From an uncultured Oscillibacter sp. (lineage in GTDB: Bacteria; Bacillota; Clostridia; Oscillospirales; Oscillospiraceae): a stretch of DNA of 64,000 nucleotides. Shown here in pieces: positions 15,858-24,402 of this stretch. Under the pieces are notes generated by a model. That model was not told where the DNA came from and made no database searches. It worked only from the letters and a program-made list of their open reading frames with translations. The position numbers were made by a program, and so were the translations under genes. How positions within the stretch are numbered: position 1 is the stretch's first letter; every line of letters begins with the position of its first letter. Location: contig UQVS01000005.1 of NCBI GenBank assembly GCA_900544615.1, forward strand, positions 56,834 through 120,833, given 5' to 3'.

Positions 15858-16226
15858 ATGATTCAGCAGGAAAGTTATTTGAAGGTTGCCGATAATACCG
15901 GCGCCAAGGAAATCAAGTGCATCCGCGTCCTGGGCGGCTCCACCCGGAAGTTCGGCAACATCGGCGACGTCATCGTGGCGTCTGTCCGTAAGGCCCAGCC
16001 CGGCGGCACCGTGAAGAAGGGCGAGGTTGTGAAGGCTGTTATCGTCCGCAGCGCCAAGGGCATCCGTCGCAACGACGGTACCTATGTCCGCTTCGACGAC
16101 AACGCCGCTGTCCTCATTAAGGACGACAAGAACCCCAGAGGTACCCGTATCTTTGGGCCTGTGGCTCGTGAGCTGCGCGACAAGGATTACATGAAGATCC
16201 TGTCTCTGGCTCCCGAAGTGATTTGA
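15858..16226 (+). CDS. rplN: 50S ribosomal protein L14
   Basis: The 122-residue L14 with MIQQESYLKVADNTGAKEI at the start and KIGDVIVASVRKA-like and GTRIFGPVARELR segments. It contacts 16S rRNA as an intersubunit bridge. AAGGAGG precedes the ATG. Confidence 0.97.
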   Translation: MIQQESYLKVADNTGAKEIKCIRVLGGSTRKFGNIGDVIVASVRKAQPGGTVKKGEVVKAVIVRSAKGIRRNDGTYVRFDDNAAVLIKDDKNPRGTRIFGPVARELRDKDYMKILSLAPEVI

Positions 16227-16241
16227 TGGAGGGCTCGAACA

Positions 16242-16553
16242 ATGGCTATGAACATTAAGAAGGGCGATACCATCGTCGTCCTGTCCGGCAAGGACAAGGG
16301 CAAGCAGGGCAAGGTGCTTGGCACCGTCCCCAAGAGCAGCAAGATCGTGGCTGAGGGCATCAACATGGTGACCTGCCACGTCAAGCCCCGCCGTCAGGGC
16401 GAAGAGGGCGGCATCGTCAAGCGCGAGGCTGCCATCGCCGCCTGCAAGGTACAGGTCGTCTGCCCCAAGTGCAATAAGGGCACCCGCATTGCTCACAAGA
16501 TCGAGGGCGACAAGAAGATCCGCGTGTGCAAGCACTGCGGTGCAGAACTGTAA
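16242..16553 (+). CDS. rplX: 50S ribosomal protein L24
   Basis: A 103-residue KOW-domain protein (KKGDTIVVLSGKDKGKQGKV at residues 5-24) that starts 50S assembly. The C-terminus carries two CxxC pairs (CPKC and CKHC), so this is a zinc-binding form. Confidence 0.96.
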   Translation: MAMNIKKGDTIVVLSGKDKGKQGKVLGTVPKSSKIVAEGINMVTCHVKPRRQGEEGGIVKREAAIAACKVQVVCPKCNKGTRIAHKIEGDKKIRVCKHCGAEL

Positions 16554-16572
16554 GAAAGGAGCGAGTTAACAA

Positions 16573-17112
16573 ATGGCAAGATTGAAAGAACAGTATAAGG
16601 CCGAAGTTGCTCCCGCTCTGATGAAGCAGTTCGGTTACAAGTCCGTCATGCAGATCCCCAAGATCGACAAGGTCGTTATCAACGTAGGCTGCGGCGAGGC
16701 TCGTGAAAACGCAAAGGTGCTGGACAACGTTGTGGGCGATTTGGGCAAGATCACCGGCCAGAAGGCCGTCATCACCCGCGCTCGCAAGTCCATCGCAAAC
16801 TTCAAGCTCCGTGAGGATATGCCCATCGGCGCCAAGGTCACCCTCCGCGGCGACAAGATGTGGGAGTTCCTGGATCGTCTGTTCAACGTGGCTCTGCCCC
16901 GTGTCCGTGACTTCCAGGGCATCAACCCCAACGCCTTTGACGGCCGCGGCAACTATGCCATGGGCATCAAGGAGCAGCTGATCTTCCCTGAGATCGAGTA
17001 CGACAAGATCGACAAGATCCGCGGCATGGACATCATCATTGTCACCACCGCCCAGACCGATGAAGAAGGCCGCGCCCTGCTGCAGCAGGTTGGCGCTCCC
17101 TTCGCCCGCTAA
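16573..17112 (+). CDS. rplE: 50S ribosomal protein L5
   Basis: A 179-residue 5S rRNA-binding protein, with MQIPKIDKVVINVGCGEA, AVITRARKSIANFKLRE and RDFQGINPNAFDGRGNYAMG segments. AAGGAG precedes the ATG. Confidence 0.97.
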   Translation: MARLKEQYKAEVAPALMKQFGYKSVMQIPKIDKVVINVGCGEARENAKVLDNVVGDLGKITGQKAVITRARKSIANFKLREDMPIGAKVTLRGDKMWEFLDRLFNVALPRVRDFQGINPNAFDGRGNYAMGIKEQLIFPEIEYDKIDKIRGMDIIIVTTAQTDEEGRALLQQVGAPFAR

Positions 17113-17126
17113 GGAGGAAGACAGTA

Positions 17127-17312
17127 ATGGCAAAGACTTCTATGAAGATCAAGCAGGCCCGTCCTGCCAAGTTCTCCACCCGCAAGTACAACCGCTGCAA
17201 GCTGTGCGGCCGTCCCCATGCCTATCTCCGGAACTACGGCGTCTGCCGTATCTGCTTCCGCGAGCTGGCGTACAAGGGCGAGATCCCCGGCGTGCGTAAG
17301 GCTTCTTTCTAA
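17127..17312 (+). CDS. rpsZ: 30S ribosomal protein S14 type Z
   Basis: A 61-residue zinc-binding S14. The CKLC and CRIC pairs define the zinc form, and the end IPGVRKASF is standard. A 293-base gap with its own promoter follows before rpsH. Confidence 0.96.
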   Translation: MAKTSMKIKQARPAKFSTRKYNRCKLCGRPHAYLRNYGVCRICFRELAYKGEIPGVRKASF

Positions 17313-17340
17313 AAAAATGATATGGCGCGGCAAAAAAACC

Positions 17341-17369
17341 TTGACGAATGGAAATTTGTCTGGTATGCT
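17341..17369 (+). promoter_or_regulatory. Internal promoter upstream of rpsH
   Basis: TTGACG (17341-17346), 17-base spacer, TATGCT (17364-17369). It would start transcription near 17376, inside the operon, about 230 bases before rpsH. Confidence 0.75.
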
Positions 17370-17372
17370 AAA

Positions 17373-17605
17373 AAAATGGGGCATTTTTTAGGAAATGCGC
17401 CCATTGCGCCATGTTCAGAAGTGTTTTGAAGGAACCTGGCATTTCACTCTTTAACAAAGGCCTTTGATATGGGGCCTTGTTAATACGGATGGCGAAAGGT
17501 CATGACGAATTGGGCACCACGCGCGAGCGGACTGCTCCATTCGCCATGATACCTCGCTGCCGAAGCGGTCTTTGACCGCAACTCTATAAATAGGAGGAAC
17601 AATCC
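17373..17605 (+). promoter_or_regulatory. Structured leader upstream of rpsH
   Basis: Noncoding gap with several stable stems: 17373-17405 (AATGGG-GCATTT with AAATGC-GCCCATT), TTAACAAAGGCC (17451-17462) with GGCCTTGTTAA (17473-17483), ATGGCGAA (17488-17495) with TTCGCCAT (17540-17547), and GCGGTC-TTT-GACCGC (17565-17579) ending 13 bases before the AGGAGG of rpsH. No T-tract terminator is present, so control would more likely act on translation. Confidence 0.65.
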
Positions 17606-18004
17606 ATGCATATCACCGATCCTGTTGCGGATATGCTGACCCGCGTCCGCAACGCCAACAACGCAAAGCACGAAACCGTGGATGTCCCCGCTTCCAACAT
17701 GAAGAAGAGCATCGCTCAGATTCTGCTGGATGAGGGCTACATCAAGAGCTTCACCGTGGAGGACGACGGCCTGCAGGGCATGATCCACATCACGCTGAAG
17801 TACAACGCCGGCAAGGAGAAGGTCATCACCGGTCTCCGCCGTGTGTCCAAGCCCGGTCTGCGCGTTTACGTGGGTGCCGATGAGCTGCCCCGCGTGCTCC
17901 GTGGCCTGGGTATCGCCATCATCTCTACGTCCAAGGGCGTCATGACCGACAAGAAGGCCCGCGAGGCTCATGTCGGCGGTGAGGTCCTGGCATTCGTCTG
18001 GTAA
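17606..18004 (+). CDS. rpsH: 30S ribosomal protein S8
   Basis: A 132-residue 16S rRNA-binding protein. It has HITDPVADMLTRVRNAN at the start and GLRVYVGADELPRVLRGLGIAIISTSKGVMTD later. S8 is the known translational repressor of the spc operon in E. coli, which makes the long structured leader just upstream notable. AGGAGG precedes the ATG. Confidence 0.97.
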   Translation: MHITDPVADMLTRVRNANNAKHETVDVPASNMKKSIAQILLDEGYIKSFTVEDDGLQGMIHITLKYNAGKEKVITGLRRVSKPGLRVYVGADELPRVLRGLGIAIISTSKGVMTDKKAREAHVGGEVLAFVW

Positions 18005-18019
18005 GGAGGGTATTGAACA

Positions 18020-18565
18020 ATGTCTCGAATTGGTAGAATGCCCATTACCGTTCCCGCCGGTGTCACCGTGAACATTGCCGAGGGCAATGTGGTCACCGTC
18101 AAGGGACCCAAGGGCGAGCTGACTCAGAGCCTGCGGCCTGAGATGATCATTAAGCAGGAAGGTACGACGATCACCGTGGAACGTCCTTCCGACGATAAGC
18201 TGCACCGCAGCGTTCACGGCCTGACCCGCACTCTGCTCCACAACATGGTCGTCGGCGTGACCGAGGGCTTCAAGAAGGAGCTGGATGTTAACGGTGTCGG
18301 TTACCGTGTTGCCAAGGAAGGCACCAATCTGGTCATGAACCTTGGTTATTCCCACCAGGTGATCGTTCCTGAGATTCCGGGTATCACCATTGAGGTTCCG
18401 GGTCCCAATAAAATCATCATTCATGGATGCGACAAGCAGGCTGTCGGCCAGTTTGCTGCCGAGGTCCGCGAGAAGCGTCCTCCCGAGCCTTACAAGGGCA
18501 AGGGCATCAAGTATACTGACGAGGTCATCCGCCGCAAGGTTGGTAAGACCGGCGCCAAGAAGTAA
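18020..18565 (+). CDS. rplF: 50S ribosomal protein L6
   Basis: A 181-residue protein near the factor-binding site, with MSRIGRMPITVPAGV at the start and the signature PEPYKGKGIKYTDE near the C-terminus. AAGGAGG precedes the ATG. Confidence 0.97.
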   Translation: MSRIGRMPITVPAGVTVNIAEGNVVTVKGPKGELTQSLRPEMIIKQEGTTITVERPSDDKLHRSVHGLTRTLLHNMVVGVTEGFKKELDVNGVGYRVAKEGTNLVMNLGYSHQVIVPEIPGITIEVPGPNKIIIHGCDKQAVGQFAAEVREKRPPEPYKGKGIKYTDEVIRRKVGKTGAKK

Positions 18566-18579
18566 GGAGGTGTGCCGAT

Positions 18580-18939
18580 ATGATTACTAGACCGAATACC
18601 AATAAGCAGCGCATGAAGCGCCATAAGCGCGTGCGCGCCAAGATCTCCGGCACTCCCGTGTGCCCCCGTCTCAACGTGTTCCGCAGCGAGGCCAACATCT
18701 ACGCCCAGATCATCGATGATGTAAACGGCGTGACGCTGGTTTCCGCTTCCTCTCTGGACAAGGCCATCGAAGGTTACGGCGGCAATGTGGCCGCTGCCAC
18801 CGCTGTTGGCAAGCTGGTTGCTGAGCGTGCTCTGGCCAAGGGCATCGAGAACGTTGTTTTCGACCGCGGCGGTTACCTGTATCACGGCCGTGTGCAGGCT
18901 CTGGCTGAGGGCGCCCGCGAAGGCGGCCTGAAATTCTAA
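18580..18939 (+). CDS. rplR: 50S ribosomal protein L18
   Basis: A 119-residue 5S rRNA-binding protein with HKRVRAKISGT, RLNVFRSEANIYAQIIDD and VFDRGGYLYHGRVQALAEGAREGGL. Confidence 0.96.
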   Translation: MITRPNTNKQRMKRHKRVRAKISGTPVCPRLNVFRSEANIYAQIIDDVNGVTLVSASSLDKAIEGYGGNVAAATAVGKLVAERALAKGIENVVFDRGGYLYHGRVQALAEGAREGGLKF

Positions 18940-18957
18940 GGGAGGAGGAAACGAGAA

Positions 18958-19458
18958 ATGGCAAGATTTGAAAGAGAACAGAGCGAGTATATCGAAAAGC
19001 TCGTTTACCTCAACCGTGTTTCCAAGACCGTCAAGGGCGGCCGTGTCATGAAGTTCTCCGCGCTGATGGTCGTGGGCGACGGCAAGGGCAAGGTCGGCTA
19101 TGGTCTGGGCAAGGCCGCTGAGGTTCCTGAGGCAATCCGCAAGGGCCTCGAATCCGCCAAGAAGAACATGATCACCGTGACCATGTCCGGCAGCACCATT
19201 CCTCATGAGACCATCGGTGAGGCTGGCGCAGGCCGCGTGCTGATGAAGCCCGCTGCCCCCGGTACCGGCATCATCGCCGGCGGCGCTGTGCGTGCCGTCG
19301 TCGAAGCCGCAGGCATCAAGGACATCCGTTCCAAGTGCCTGCGTTCCAACAACCCCAACAATGTCGTCGCTGCCACCTTCCAGGGCCTGAAGAATATGCG
19401 CGGCCCTGAGGATGTCGCCCGGATCCGCGGCAAGAGCGTCGAAGAGATCGTGGGTTAA
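18958..19458 (+). CDS. rpsE: 30S ribosomal protein S5
   Basis: A 166-residue protein of the decoding region. It has the KTVKGGRVMKFSALMVVGDGKGKVGYGLGKA core and GAGRVLMKPAAPGTGIIAGGAVRAV. GGGAGGAGG precedes the ATG. Confidence 0.97.
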   Translation: MARFEREQSEYIEKLVYLNRVSKTVKGGRVMKFSALMVVGDGKGKVGYGLGKAAEVPEAIRKGLESAKKNMITVTMSGSTIPHETIGEAGAGRVLMKPAAPGTGIIAGGAVRAVVEAAGIKDIRSKCLRSNNPNNVVAATFQGLKNMRGPEDVARIRGKSVEEIVG

Positions 19459-19472
19459 GGAGGCGCTGAATT

Positions 19473-19658
19473 ATGGCTAAGAATTTAACGATCAAGCTCG
19501 CTAAGAGCCTGAATGGCCGCCTGGAAAAGCAGGTTGCCACCGCACATTCCCTGGGCCTGCGTAAGATCGGTGACATCACCGTGCAGCCCGACAACGATCA
19601 GACCCGCGGCAAGATCGCCAAGATCGGCTACCTGCTGCAGGTTACCGAAGAGCAGTAA
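19473..19658 (+). CDS. rpmD: 50S ribosomal protein L30
   Basis: A 61-residue protein with the typical IKLAKSLNGR start and LGLRKIGDITVQPDN middle. AAGGAGG precedes the ATG. Confidence 0.95.
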   Translation: MAKNLTIKLAKSLNGRLEKQVATAHSLGLRKIGDITVQPDNDQTRGKIAKIGYLLQVTEEQ

Positions 19659-19671
19659 GGAGGACGGAATC

Positions 19672-20112
19672 ATGAAATTGAGCGAACTGTCTCCCGCTGA
19701 GGGCTCCGTCCGTCAGGCATACCGCAAGGGCCGGGGCGCCGGCAGCGGCAACGGTAAGACCGGCGGCCGCGGCCACAAGGGCCAGAAGGCCCGTTCCGGC
19801 GGCAAGATCCGGATCGGCTTCGAAGGCGGCCAGATGCCTCTGGCCCGCCGTCTGCCCAAGCGCGGCTTCAACAACATTTTCGCAACCCCGCTGGAGATCA
19901 TCAACCTGAACGCACTGAACGCCTTTGAGGATGGTGAGGTTGTCAACGCCGAGGCTCTGCTGGCCAAGGGCATTCTGTCCAAGTGCGAGTATGGCTTCAA
20001 AGTTCTGGGCAACGGCAAGGTCACCAAGAAGGTCACTGTCGAGGCTTCTGCTTTCTCCGCTTCTGCCAAGGAGGCTATCGAGGCAGCTGGCGGAAAGGCA
20101 GAGGTGAAGTAA
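19672..20112 (+). CDS. rplO: 50S ribosomal protein L15
   Basis: A 146-residue protein with the Gly/Arg-rich N-terminal arm (KGRGAGSGNGKTGGRGHKGQ, residues 18-37) and GFEGGQMPLARRLPKRGF. The ATG at 19672 has AGGAGG 9 bases upstream and gives the expected KLSELSPAEGS start. Confidence 0.96.
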   Translation: MKLSELSPAEGSVRQAYRKGRGAGSGNGKTGGRGHKGQKARSGGKIRIGFEGGQMPLARRLPKRGFNNIFATPLEIINLNALNAFEDGEVVNAEALLAKGILSKCEYGFKVLGNGKVTKKVTVEASAFSASAKEAIEAAGGKAEVK

Positions 20113-20113
20113 A

Positions 20114-21484
20114 ATGATCCAAACTATTCGCAAGGCATGGGGCATCCCCGAACTGCGGAAAAAGATCATCTTTACTCTCCTGATCCTTCTGATTTTCCGT
20201 CTCGGCAACGCAATTATGGTGCCGTATATCAATACGGACGCCCTGAAGCTGCAGATGGATCTGTGGGGTACCGGCCTGCTGGGTCTGTACAACGTGATGA
20301 GCGGCGGCGCATTCGGTACGGCTACCGTATTCGCCCTGAGCATCCAGCCCTATATCAACAGCTCCATCATCATTCAGCTGCTGACGGTTGCAATCCCCGC
20401 TCTGGAGCGCCTGGCCCGTGACGGCGGTGAAGAAGGCAAGAAGAAGATCCAGTCCATTACCCGTTACGCCACGGTGGCCATCGCCATTCTTCAGGCCATC
20501 GGCTACTACTTCATGATGAAGAACTACAGCCTGCTGGAGCAGGACGGTATCTGGGTGGCGCTGGTTATCATCGTGACCCTGATCGCAGGTTCTTCCTTCG
20601 TGATGTGGATGGGCGAGCAGGTCACCGAGTTCGGTGTGGGCAACGGCATTTCCATCATCCTGTTTGCCGGTATTCTGGCCCGGATCCCCAACATGATTTC
20701 CAGCATGATCGACGGCGTCCAGAGATGGTCCGCCATCAAGGCCGGTACCCTGACTGTGGACACCCTGACCGCTGCCGGTTACACCGACACGCAGGCACAG
20801 GCCTATCTGGACAGCGCACTGTCTCCCTGGGGCATCGTGCTGCTGATCATCGGTATGCTGGCTCTGATCATGTTCATTGTCTTTATCAATGATGCTGAGC
20901 GCCGCATTCCCGTGCAGTACGCCAAGCGTCAGGTGGGCCGCAAGATGTACGGCGGCCAGAGCAGCACCCTGCCCATGAAGGTGAATATGTCCGGCGTTCT
21001 GCCTGTCATCTTCGCCCAGAGCATTGCTTCTCTGCCCATCACCATCTGGACTTTCATCGGGATCCCCAAGGAAGGCACCGTGTCCTACAGCATTTATAAC
21101 GCCATTGATACCAAGTCCGTCATCTACATGGTGGTGTACTTTATCATGATCATTGGCTTCAGCTATTTCTATTCCAGCATCCAGTTCAACCCCGTGGAGA
21201 TCGCCAACAACCTGAAGAAGCAGGGCGGGTTCATTCCGGGCTTCCGTCCCGGCCAGCCCACCGTGCAGTTCATTCAGAAGGTTCTGGGGCGGATCACCCT
21301 GTTCGGCGCCATCTATCTGGGCATCGTTGCCATCTGCCCCCTGATCGTGGGTAAGATCATCAACAACGGATCTCTGGCCATCGGCGGCACCTCCGTCATC
21401 ATCGTTGTCGGTGTGGCGCTGGAAACCGTGAAGGCTCTGGAGAATCAGATGCTGATGCGTCAGTACAAGGGCTTCCTGGAGTAA
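20114..21484 (+). CDS. secY: Protein translocase subunit SecY
   Basis: Channel subunit of the Sec translocon in the membrane, 456 residues with about ten membrane segments. Conserved parts include the plug region MSGGAFGTATVFALSIQPYINSSIIIQLL and the cytoplasmic loop NDAERRIPVQYAKRQVGRKMYGGQSSTLPMKVN. It has an extra 20-residue stretch near residues 215-235 between membrane segments, before SALSPWGIVLL. It starts two bases after the rplO stop. Confidence 0.97.
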   Translation: MIQTIRKAWGIPELRKKIIFTLLILLIFRLGNAIMVPYINTDALKLQMDLWGTGLLGLYNVMSGGAFGTATVFALSIQPYINSSIIIQLLTVAIPALERLARDGGEEGKKKIQSITRYATVAIAILQAIGYYFMMKNYSLLEQDGIWVALVIIVTLIAGSSFVMWMGEQVTEFGVGNGISIILFAGILARIPNMISSMIDGVQRWSAIKAGTLTVDTLTAAGYTDTQAQAYLDSALSPWGIVLLIIGMLALIMFIVFINDAERRIPVQYAKRQVGRKMYGGQSSTLPMKVNMSGVLPVIFAQSIASLPITIWTFIGIPKEGTVSYSIYNAIDTKSVIYMVVYFIMIIGFSYFYSSIQFNPVEIANNLKKQGGFIPGFRPGQPTVQFIQKVLGRITLFGAIYLGIVAICPLIVGKIINNGSLAIGGTSVIIVVGVALETVKALENQMLMRQYKGFLE

Positions 21485-21505
21485 GAAAGGAAAGGCGCAT
21501 TTATC

Positions 21506-22138
21506 ATGAAAATGATTCTGTTAGGCGCCCCCGGCGCCGGTAAGGGTACGCAGGCCGAGCGTTTGTGCAAGGTTCTGGAGATCCCTACCATCTCTACTGG
21601 CAACATCCTGCGGGCCGCCGTGAAGAACGGCACCCCCACCGGCCTGAAGGCCAAGGCCTTCATGGACGCAGGCAAGCTGGTTCCCGATGAGGTCATCATC
21701 GGCATCATCACCGAACGTCTGGCCGAGGATGACTGCAAGAACGGCTACATTCTGGACGGGGTGCCCCGCACCATCGCTCAGGCTGAAGCCATGGAGAAAG
21801 CCGGAATCAACTTTGACGCCGTTGTTTCCATTGAGGTCGCTGACGAAGTGATCATGGAACGCATGAGCGGCCGCCGGGTCTGTGAATCCTGCGGCGCCAG
21901 CTACCATCTGGTGGCTGTCCCCCCCAAGGTGGCGGGCGTGTGCGACAGCTGCGGCGGCAAGCTTGTCCAGCGCAAAGATGATGCCCCCGAAACGGTGAAA
22001 GACCGTCTCGCGGTCTATCATAAGGAGACTGAGCCTCTGAAGGACTTTTACGCCCAGCGCGGTCTCCTGAAGTCTGTGGAAAATCAGCCCTCTGTGGAGG
22101 CCACGACAGCGGCCATCCTCAAGGCCCTGGGGAGATGA
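21506..22138 (+). CDS. adk: Adenylate kinase
   Basis: Interconverts ATP plus AMP and two ADP. The 210-residue long-form enzyme has the P-loop GAPGAGKGTQ at residues 7-16 and a zinc-binding lid with Cys126, Cys129, Cys146 and Cys149. The lid residues are all present, as in other Gram-positive enzymes. Confidence 0.97.
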   Translation: MKMILLGAPGAGKGTQAERLCKVLEIPTISTGNILRAAVKNGTPTGLKAKAFMDAGKLVPDEVIIGIITERLAEDDCKNGYILDGVPRTIAQAEAMEKAGINFDAVVSIEVADEVIMERMSGRRVCESCGASYHLVAVPPKVAGVCDSCGGKLVQRKDDAPETVKDRLAVYHKETEPLKDFYAQRGLLKSVENQPSVEATTAAILKALGR

Positions 22139-22142
22139 GCAA

Positions 22143-22895
22143 ATGATTACGCTCAGATCCGCACATGAGATCGAACTAATGCGCCGGGCGGGAAAAATTA
22201 CCGCGGCTGCCCGTGCTTATGCAGGGGAATTGGTAAAGCCCGGCGTAACAACCCAGGAGATCGACAGGGCAGTGGAGCATTTCATCCGCAAGCAGGGTGC
22301 AGTTCCCTCCTTCCTCCATTATCAAGGCTATCCGGCCAGCGTCTGTATCAGCGTCAACGACGAGATCATCCACGGTATTCCGGGACCACGGGTACTGCAG
22401 GAGGGCGATATCGTCAGCTGTGATGTAGGCGCGTATATCGGAGGATTCCACGGGGACTGTGCAGCGACCTTCGCATGTGGCAAGATCTCTCCGGAAGCGC
22501 AGGACCTGATCGACGTGACCAGGCAGAGCTTCTTCGAGGGGATCAGGTTCGCAAAGGAAGGCTATCGCCTGTATGATATTTCCGCAGCGATCCAGACTTA
22601 TGTGGAGAGTCACGGCTACTCCATCGTCCGGGAATACGTCGGCCACGGTGTCGGCGCCCAGATGCATGAGCCGCCGGAGATCCCCAACTACGGTCATCCC
22701 GGTCGGGGGCCCAGGCTCCTGCGGGGCATGACCCTTGCGATTGAACCCATGGTGAATGCCGGTACTGCGGCCATCCGCCAGATGCCGGACGGCTGGACCG
22801 TTCGGACAGCGGACGGCAAGTGGGCGGCGCACTATGAAAATACAGTCCTCATCACCGACGGGGAGCCTGAGATCCTGACGGCTCCCGCCATCTGA
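22143..22895 (+). CDS. map: Type I methionine aminopeptidase
   Basis: Removes the initiator methionine from new proteins. The 250-residue enzyme shows the metal ligands in context: two Asp in CDVGAYIGGFHGDCA, His in GHGVGAQMHE, Glu in AIEPMV and Glu in HYENTVLIT. It starts four bases after the adk stop. Confidence 0.96.
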   Translation: MITLRSAHEIELMRRAGKITAAARAYAGELVKPGVTTQEIDRAVEHFIRKQGAVPSFLHYQGYPASVCISVNDEIIHGIPGPRVLQEGDIVSCDVGAYIGGFHGDCAATFACGKISPEAQDLIDVTRQSFFEGIRFAKEGYRLYDISAAIQTYVESHGYSIVREYVGHGVGAQMHEPPEIPNYGHPGRGPRLLRGMTLAIEPMVNAGTAAIRQMPDGWTVRTADGKWAAHYENTVLITDGEPEILTAPAI

Positions 22896-22908
22896 GGGTA
22901 GCAACTGT

Positions 22909-23193
22909 ATGGAGATCGCAAAATCAGATATTGTTCGTTCCGATGCCGGCAGGGATCAGGGAAAGCTCTTCATCGTTCTTGCAGTGGAGGGGGAGTACCT
23001 CCTGCTGGCGGACGGAAAAGGACGCAGGGTGGAAGCGCCCAAGCGCAAAAAGCGCAGACACGTGCTTTTTGTGTCGGAGGACAGCAGCCGCCTTGCGGAT
23101 AAGATCAAACGCAGCGAGAAGATCACCAACAGTGAACTTCGCAGGACACTCGCGGCTTACCGCGGGGAAGTCCAACCGGACCAGGAGGGATAA
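22909..23193 (+). CDS. KOW-domain RNA-binding protein (L14e/L6e/L27e-like)
   Basis: A 94-residue protein with an N-terminal KOW-like SH3 barrel (IVRSDAGRDQGKLFIVLAVEGEYLLLADGKGRRVEAPKRKKRRHV) and a charged helical tail. Genes of this type sit between map and infA in many Clostridia. The position suggests a ribosome-associated RNA-binding role, but none has been shown here. Confidence 0.82.
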   Translation: MEIAKSDIVRSDAGRDQGKLFIVLAVEGEYLLLADGKGRRVEAPKRKKRRHVLFVSEDSSRLADKIKRSEKITNSELRRTLAAYRGEVQPDQEG

Positions 23194-23196
23194 CGT

Positions 23197-23415
23197 TTGG
23201 CAAAATCCGACATGATCGAAGTGGAAGGTGTTGTGGTGGAGTCTCTGCCCAATACGACTTTCCAGGTGGACATTGGTAATGGCCACATGATTCTGGCACA
23301 CATCTCCGGTAAACTCAGAATGAATTTCATCAGGATCTTGCCCGGCGATAAGGTCACCGTGGAGATGTCTCCCTATGACCTGACCCGCGGCCGGATCACC
23401 TGGCGCAGCAAATAA
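23197..23415 (+). CDS. infA: Translation initiation factor IF-1
   Basis: A 72-residue S1-fold initiation factor that occupies the A site during initiation. It reads AKSDMIEVEGVVVESLPNTTFQVDIGNGH and ends RGRITWRSK. The start is TTG at 23197, with AGGAGGG 5 bases upstream; the expected MAKSD N-terminus leaves no other choice. A rare start codon on an initiation factor could be a point of control. Confidence 0.95.
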   Translation: MAKSDMIEVEGVVVESLPNTTFQVDIGNGHMILAHISGKLRMNFIRILPGDKVTVEMSPYDLTRGRITWRSK

Positions 23416-23468
23416 GCTCCGCCCGGCGAAATTTAGACACAAAACGCTGAAAGGAAGGTTACAAACTT

Positions 23469-23582
23469 ATGAAGGTAAGACCGTCCGTGAAGCCCATGTG
23501 CGAGAAGTGCAAGGTTATTCGCCGCAAAGGCCGTGTTATGGTGATTTGCGAGAACCCCAAGCACAAGCAGCGCCAGGGCTAA
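23469..23582 (+). CDS. rpmJ: 50S ribosomal protein L36
   Basis: A 37-residue zinc-binding protein, MKVRPSVKPMCEKCKVIRRKG, followed by the second part of the zinc site (Cys27 and His32 in CENPKHKQRQG). Length and motif are exactly those of the family. GAAAGGAAGG precedes the ATG. Confidence 0.96.
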   Translation: MKVRPSVKPMCEKCKVIRRKGRVMVICENPKHKQRQG

Positions 23583-23604
23583 GATTGATTGGAGGTTAAA
23601 AAGT

Positions 23605-23970
23605 ATGGCACGTATTGCCGGTATTGACCTGCCCAAGGATAAGCGCGTTGAAATTGGCCTGACCTATATCTATGGTATCGGCCGCAAGAGCGCAAAGGAC
23701 ATCCTGGAAAAGGCCGGGGTCAACCCTGACACCCGCGTGAAGGATCTGACTGACGCCGAGGAGCAGAAGCTCCGTGACGTGATCGACGATTATATCGTTG
23801 AAGGCGACCTGCGCCGCCAGACCGCTCTGGACATCAAGCGTCTCAGCGAGATCGGCTGCTATCGCGGTATGCGTCATCGCAAGGGCCTGCCCGTCCGCGG
23901 CCAGCGCAGCAAGACCAATGCACGCACCCGCAAGGGTCCCAAGAAGACCATCGCAAATAAGAAGAAGTAA
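23605..23970 (+). CDS. rpsM: 30S ribosomal protein S13
   Basis: A 121-residue protein that contacts the 50S subunit and P-site tRNA. It starts MARIAGIDLPKDKRVEIGLTYIYGIG and contains GCYRGMRHRKGLPVRGQRSKTNARTRKGP. Confidence 0.97.
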   Translation: MARIAGIDLPKDKRVEIGLTYIYGIGRKSAKDILEKAGVNPDTRVKDLTDAEEQKLRDVIDDYIVEGDLRRQTALDIKRLSEIGCYRGMRHRKGLPVRGQRSKTNARTRKGPKKTIANKKK

Positions 23971-23985
23971 GAAAGGAGAACAGCA

Positions 23986-24378
23986 ATGGCACAGGCAAAG
24001 AAAGTCATCCGCCGTCGGCGGGAAAAGAAGAACATTGAGCGCGGCCAGGTCCATATCCGTTCTTCTTTCAACAACACCATGGTAACCGTTACCGATACTC
24101 AGGGCAACGCCATCTCCTGGGCTTCCTCCGGCGGACTGGGTTTCCGCGGCAGCAAGAAGTCCACTCCCTTTGCAGCTCAGACGGCCGCTGAGACCGCTGC
24201 ACGCGCTGCTATGGAGCATGGCCTGAAGACCGTTGAGGTCTTCGTCAAAGGCCCCGGTCAGGGCCGTGAGGCTGCTATCCGGGCACTGCAGGCTGTGGGT
24301 CTGGAAGTGACGATGATTAAGGACGTCACCCCCATCCCCCACAACGGCTGCCGTCCCCCGAAGCGCCGCCGCGTCTAA
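23986..24378 (+). CDS. rpsK: 30S ribosomal protein S11
   Basis: A 130-residue platform protein with GQVHIRSSFNNTMVTVTDTQGNAISWASSGGLGFRGSKKSTPFAAQ and the C-terminal PIPHNGCRPPKRRRV. GAAAGGAG precedes the ATG. Confidence 0.97.
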   Translation: MAQAKKVIRRRREKKNIERGQVHIRSSFNNTMVTVTDTQGNAISWASSGGLGFRGSKKSTPFAAQTAAETAARAAMEHGLKTVEVFVKGPGQGREAAIRALQAVGLEVTMIKDVTPIPHNGCRPPKRRRV

Positions 24379-24402
24379 TCGAAAGAGGAGGTAACAAGCA
24401 AT

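Noticed and set aside
14943..16535. 530-codon open frame on the minus strand
   Set aside because: Shadow of the ribosomal protein genes rplP to rplX; composition is not protein-like.
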